DNA from: Cryptomeria japonica
Lineage: Eukaryota; Streptophyta; Pinopsida; Cupressales; Cupressaceae
Assembly (NCBI RefSeq): GCF_030272615.1
Contig: NC_081415.1
Location: forward strand, 624,337,740-624,401,739
Length of the DNA stretch: 64,000 nucleotides
Direction of reading: 5' to 3'
Shown: positions 58,972 to 64,000 of the stretch, in pieces
Layout: each line of letters begins with the position of its first letter
Numbering within the stretch: the first letter of the stretch is position 1
Notes under the pieces: model-generated
Seen by the model: the letters and a program-made list of their open reading frames with translations, nothing else
Databases searched by the model: none
Told to the model about the DNA's origin: nothing
Position numbers and translations under genes: made by a program

Positions 58972-61900
58972 ATTACCATTCGAGGGTGGTAACTAGTCAA
59001 AAATGGATTTGTACTTGGTTCATGCTTCGGTGAGAGCAACAGAGAGTGCAATATTTACATTGTCCATTAAAGAATTTTGTGCTTGAATATCAACCAATAA
59101 TGATATTAAGCCATCTAGAGTGCTTCCCTCTTGTGTAGTAGATAAGGAGGTGGCTCGGTTGATCTGTTCTTAGACGGATGAAAGATGAGGAAGAAATAAT
59201 TTCTGAAGTGTCATTATGTCCATCCTGATCTTGTGTTCTTCATTTTTTAGGTCTAATTATTGAGCCATGAGCTATTGTAGCTTTGTGTAAAAATTCTGAA
59301 CTGAATTTGGCTCTGTGGTCAACTTATTTGAGGGATCGGTGATCTCTTTCTCAATTGCCTCTGTTTTATTCTTAATGTCTTTAATGAATAAAGAAAATGT
59401 GCAATTCTGAAATAAATAAAGAATGTGCTTGAGTTGAGGAGTCAACTCAATAATAAATTTGACAAGTTTAACTTTTCCAATAGCTATAGCTTTCCGTACC
59501 TCTTCTATCATTTTTGCAGTGAGCTCTTTGTCTTTTAGCTTGCTCAAATATTCTGATGCATCTACTCCAGATGTCTCTATCTTTGTTAGGAGTCCATCCA
59601 GTTGAATGTGGATGGCTGCATCTGTTGATACTATAGCTTCAGTTAGCATATCTATTAAGAGTGCTTTCACCTTCTGAAGTACTTTAATTTTCTTTTGAAT
59701 CACCATTTGCTTCTCTTGTTCGGCCTTTGCTTTGCATAGTTCACTAAAATCAATGAGTGCTTGCCCCTTTAATTTTGATGTCTACATTGGGCAACACTAT
59801 TGGTTTTGACAAATCAACTTTAAAACTATGCTTTTTCATCTTCTGTTCTTTACCTTTCACTGATGGAACTAAGACAATGGCTTGTGAGGCTTGATGACCC
59901 TCGGTAGGTTGCTTGGTAGAGGCAACACTTTGATCGGTTTCTTTAGCCTCTGTAGAGTCCTTTGGTGTCTCGGTACTTGATGTCTCAGTTGCAACATTCC
60001 CAATGCTAGAAGGTGCTTGAGATGTCTATTCTTGATTAGTACCTTCTTCTATTGTAGACTTGTGGCCCTCGGTGCCTTGCTCCGTATCTTGAGGGATTTC
60101 GGTTGAGACAGGTTGCTTGATCGGTGGATAAGGCTGAACTTGTTCCAAGACTGATTCACTAGATACAAGTTTTGCATATGCATTGCCTTCTATCATTTCC
60201 TATTCTGGTGCCTCTGTATCCATGACATATTCATCTATTTGAATGGTGTCAGCAGGGTCTTGCTCGGTAACATCAAGATCCTGCTCGACGACATCAACAA
60301 TTTCAACTGTAGCTTGCTCACCGGCATCCTTGACTTTAAATATTTCCTGCCACTTTGCTTTTGTCTCATTTTCCATTTCAATATACAGCCCATTCATTAG
60401 CTTTAAGGCTCTTTGTTTGACAAGAAACTTTGAGTTGTAGGTTGTCAGATGTTCTTTAATTTCAGCTATTGACATGTCAAGAAAGAGATGAACTAGACTT
60501 ATTTCTCTTATCTATTTCTCTGAGTCCATTGCATACTTCCACCTATTATCAATATGCAAGTAAATTTCATTCGGAAGTGACTTAGCTAGTTCCAATGGAG
60601 CTAATCAGAATTTTAGAAGTGTGCAGATGACAACTTCTTCAATTTGTCTCTTCTCATCATTATTTCTGGTTTCATACTTGACATATCTGAATGATCCAAA
60701 TCCACCATATTCTTTTAGATTAGCACAAAAGTTTTCAACACTATGTACATTTCCCTTCTTGCTCTTGACAATCTGAAATTTGCTTGCATCCTCTGATTCG
60801 GTATCACTAGACTTTTTGGCCAAAATGAGTCTCCAAGTAGATTTCTTGTAGGTCTTTGTTACCTTGGGAATAGTAACACTCTTTGTTTTCTTACTTGGTG
60901 AAGCTGCAGATGCTCTAGTGTTAGGTCACTTTGGAGGTGGAGTCGATGAGGCCTTTGATGAATCCAGTTTCTTTCTTTTCAACACGTTACCCTTAGGCAA
61001 TTCAGTGCTTAGTGTTATAGCTGCCTCTTGGGTTTCAAATTCCTCTTCGGTAATGGCAATGGTGCCTTTGACAGGTGTAGAGGAAGAGTCCTCTCCGAAT
61101 TTCTTTGACAATGCCTTTATCATTTTTGTTTCCTTTCTTGTAGCTTTGGGTACTACAATGCTCATCTTTACCTTTTCCTTCACTTCCTTATAGGTTCCAG
61201 ACCTCAGCTCGGTAGCATGCCTCAATAATGAGAGAAATGCATCAATTTGTTGTTGTGTGATGTCAAAATCAATCTCATATCCCATAGGTGACAAAGATTG
61301 AGTTCTCGGTTCCACATCATTCACATAATAGTAATCAGTGTCAACTTCAAAATATATGTCATTTTTGTATTTCTCCACTAGCTGGGGTGGAATCCGGTAC
61401 CTGTTATGCATTTTCTCTTGAAATTAATGAAGTAATCATCCATAATATCATTGAAATTATAACCTAAATTCTTGATGAAGTCATTAATCTGATGGGTGAT
61501 TGGTCGGTGTAGTTCCCAAACAACTTTACCAACTAATGGAAAGAATTTCTCAAAATAGAAAAACATGCATACAAGTAATGATCCAAACTTTAGTGTATTT
61601 GCCAAGTTGTTCTTCTTCAGCTTCCTGATGGTGTTTAGATTCTCAAATAGGTTCTTCAGCAACACCTCACATAGATCAATTTTCATTTCCTTTTTCACAA
61701 TTTTGTATGCCAGGTCTACTACTGCACATGGTACACTATTTTCCCTTGCTGATTGGAAGAAATAGTAACCTATTACTCTTATGGAAAATTTTAGTTCTTC
61801 ATCTATGACATTGTTCAATTTTAATCCTCTACAATCTTATTCCACTCTGGTTAAACTAATCAATTCCTTTTGTGATATCATCTTTTGGGCTCGGGCATGA

Positions 61901-62325
61901 TCATAAATAGGGTAACCAGTAATCAGATGAATGATTTCCTTAGTAATCTTAAATGGTTGCTCTTCTAGCCACATGAAATCATCGTGAACTCTGCTTAGAA
62001 CAAACTTGACCCACTGGGGTTTGAACACATGGGGATAGGTTAGGGCTTTAGTTAATCCCTTGATCTTGATGTGCTCATAATTGCTATTCAGTTTACCATT
62101 AGTACACAGCTCATCATAGGTGTCTTTGATTCCAACATGACTGATTTCTCCAACATGACATTTGGTGAAGAATCTCACATCCTCGACTAACAACACTCTA
62201 TCCAGGATGAGTGAAAAAACGGTTTTGTTATCCAGTTCAGATGCAACTTTGGGAGTCAAAGAGTATTTTAGTGAGGGCTTCTCTACATTCTTAACAATGA
62301 TGGGATCTTAGATCTTAGATGCCAT
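58972..62325 (-). pseudogene. Long ORF (~1,100 codons) of unknown function in an LTR retroelement
   Basis: ATG at 62325 (MASKI then TAA), read to TAA at about 58972 with two frameshifts (about 61400 in an A run, about 59768 in a G run) and around a dozen stops. N-terminal half: SELDNKTVFSLILDRVLLVE, FKPQWVKFVLSRVHDDFMWL, PFKITKEIIHLITGYPIYDH, FSIRVIGYYFFQSARENSVP, LCEVLLKNLFENLNTIRKLK and VVWELHRPITHQINDFI, mostly helical. The middle is Lys-rich with a basic patch (GNVLKRKKLDSSK) and then acidic (VVEQDLDVTEQDPADTIQID); the C-terminal part is coiled-coil-like (KIKVLQKVKALLIDML, SEYLSKLKDKELTAKMIEE). No RT, integrase, protease or zinc motif. It sits where an env-like ORF would sit, between gag and the polypurine tract, but no signal peptide or transmembrane segment is evident. 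Related in layout to 12900-14409. Confidence 0.6.
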
Positions 62326-62875
62326 TGAAGATTTCAAATAAAAGCTAACAAAGGATCCTTAGGGTTTTAGGATTTTCAAATGATTGACATTCCACACTCA
62401 ACAAATAGTAGTAACTTGATAAGATTGGTAAACCATCTTAACAATGCATTGAAATTGATGTAAATACCTTGAATCTGCTATGTAGGAGGTTTGATCACCT
62501 TTGATTCACTTTGCTCTTCTCTCTCAAAAACTTGGTGAGTTGAAAATGACCGTGAAAATGCTTTTAAGTACACAATATGCCTTATCGGGCTCCATGCAGG
62601 TTAGGTCAAAAATATTAAATGCACTCAGTTCCACTTAACTTTCTTTCCTTTTTCCGCTTTAACCGAGTAACCAAACTTCCTTCATTCACCGACTAGACAG
62701 GTTTCCTGTATACACCGACTTGATAGGTTTCCTATATAGTGCTTCAAAAGACTTTGATAGAATTTCAAATTTATTAATACATCTTAATTATGCAGATTTG
62801 AATTAAGTACATAATAAAATAGGAACTGTTAAGATTTAACCTTGAGAGAATGTAGTCCCTTCATACCTGTACGAA
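62326..62875 (-). other. Leader between gag-like ORF and long ORF
   Basis: Non-coding, about 550 bp. It contains 'gagagagaagagcaaagtga' upstream of the long ORF's ATG, like a plant 5' UTR, and an AG|gtattt that could be a splice donor (about 62466). It may include its own promoter. Confidence 0.35.
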
Positions 62876-64000
62876 TTAATTTGGAATAGGTGCACCTAAC
62901 TCGGTAGGTAAGGTGCTTTCTTCATTTGACACAATTTCCTTCTTTTTCCAAATCATTTTTAATTTGTCTTTTATTTCTTCAGTGTCTTTTCTAGGTTGAT
63001 CTCTGCAATCTCCAGCCAAGTGTCCAACTTTGTGACAATTAAAACATGCCATACTAGGATTTCTCTATGATCTTCGGTTGTTCATTCAAAACCTTATAAA
63101 ATAGTTGGCACTTATATGTCCATATCTTCCACAACATTCACACCATATCCTTGTATTGTAATCCCATGGTACTACAAAATATTGTTGGTAAGGATGTGTG
63201 TGAGTTCAGTAACCTCTAGCATTTGCTCGGTGTGCAGACCAGATATAGTTCTTTTGCTTTAACCAACACTTCTCGGTACTATGCCCATATCTATTGCAGT
63301 TTTTACAAAACCCTTTGATTTTTGCTTTCTGATAATTGTTAATAGACTTTTTCCTACATTGATTAGATGTGTGACCATATTTATTGCAATTGTAACAATA
63401 ACCTTTGGACTTAGTGACATTCGGTTGCTTACCTTTTCTGATTTGGCACATGTTGGCAGTGTGACCATGATTTCCATAGTAGTTGCAAATAGGCTTCTTT
63501 CTTTTGATGTGATTCTTGTTTCCAACTTGTTTTGATGATTCTCCTCTCTTGGTAGTATGAATTCCCTTCTCGGTAGAGTCTTTTCCTTTGTAACTGAGTC
63601 CTGCATGTTTGTTGGGTCTTCTTGTATTCAATTGCTCATCCAACATCTTTGATGCTTCATAACTCTTCTTCAATGTTTCTTTGGATTTCTTCTCTGATTC
63701 AAGTTCATCAATCAACCTCGATACTTCAAGTTTCAACACTTGATTCTCATTATCCTTTAGAATTGATTTATGATGTGCATAACCTAGTTGATCTGATAGA
63801 TTTTGCTGAATTCCAGTCAACCTTGTGATTTCATCATTTTTGTCAGATACTAGGACTTCAAGTTGTTGTTTCTCTCTTTGTAGATATCTTACTTTATCAT
63901 TGGCTATCCTTAATGCATCAAGATTTATAGTCATATGTGTGCTGAAATGTTCATGTTCTATTTTCATTGCTTTTAGTTGATTAGTGAATGCTTTGTTCTT
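62876..64000 (-). pseudogene. Gag-like ORF with coiled coil and five zinc knuckles, 5' end off window
   Basis: One frame is open from the window end to TAA at 62878-62876, with three internal stops (63206 and two near 63080). N-terminal section: coiled coil (NDKVRYLQREKQQLEVLVSD, LEVSRLIDELESEKKSK). Then five CCHC-type knuckles: CNYYGNHGHTANMC (second Cys lost), CYNCNKYGHTSNQC (complete), CKNCNRYGHSTEKC (complete), CECCGRYGHISANY (last Cys lost) and CFNCHKVGHLAGDC (complete). It ends KKKEIVSNEESTLPTELGAP. This is the nucleocapsid part of a Copia-type gag; one or two knuckles are usual. No protease or RT follows before the 3' LTR, so pol is missing or lies upstream. Confidence 0.75.

Noticed and set aside
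58972-62325. Env-like glycoprotein identity for the long ORF
   Set aside because: The position fits, but I see no signal peptide, transmembrane segment or glycoprotein features.

Overview
This is plant nuclear DNA, most likely from a large-genome gymnosperm such as a conifer. It is AT-rich, almost entirely made of decayed nested transposable elements, carries chloroplast-free nuclear-type LINE, Copia and Gypsy relics, and has long introns, microsatellites and no intact host gene. The species call is inference; nothing in the window proves it. Every coding sequence except one 56-residue fragment frame is broken by stops or frameshifts, and most stops look like C-to-T (or G-to-A) changes of Gln or Trp codons, as expected for long-methylated repeats.

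Layout. 1-7180: the 3' part of a Copia-type LTR, a minus-strand Ty3/Gypsy gag-protease relic with its LTR, a second copy of that LTR in the opposite orientation, and around them an older minus-strand Gypsy element with a 1.12-kb LTR. 7181-17950: AT-rich DNA with duplicated modules, including a twice-present small coding fragment, a retroelement-type ORF relic (12.9-14.4 kb) and a LINE RNase H scrap. 17949-22290: 3' ends of two Copia elements in opposite orientation and a minus-strand LINE relic. 22290-22623: a 334-bp miniature LTR element (TRIM) whose 135-bp LTRs contain a tRNA-like RNA polymerase III promoter. 23-35.2 kb: a plus-strand LINE split by a complete Copia element (23794-31585, with target duplication GTTAC), itself split by a 1.5-kb solo LTR (target duplication CATTA). 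35.9-45.5 kb: a nearly full-length minus-strand LINE with both ORFs, split by another solo LTR and by a 1.2-kb inverted-repeat DNA element containing GGGGGCCC palindromes.

47.3-55.9 kb is different: two multi-exon genes that converge tail to tail. The plus-strand one looks like a DDE/RNase H-fold transposase; the minus-strand one has six exons with a duplicated exon pair and no family I recognise. They are separated by a 178-bp tandem array and may be the two genes of one DNA transposon. Just beyond lies a 560-bp inverted repeat whose arms both encode a piece of a DRM-type DNA methyltransferase, embedded in GGTCCTAAGGGG-type repeats.

57.4-64.0 kb is the 3' portion of a minus-strand LTR retroelement that runs off the window: LTR, polypurine tract, a relic ORF of about 1,100 codons with no polymerase motifs, and a gag-like ORF with five tandem zinc knuckles. 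All identifications come from reading motifs by eye; no database search was possible.
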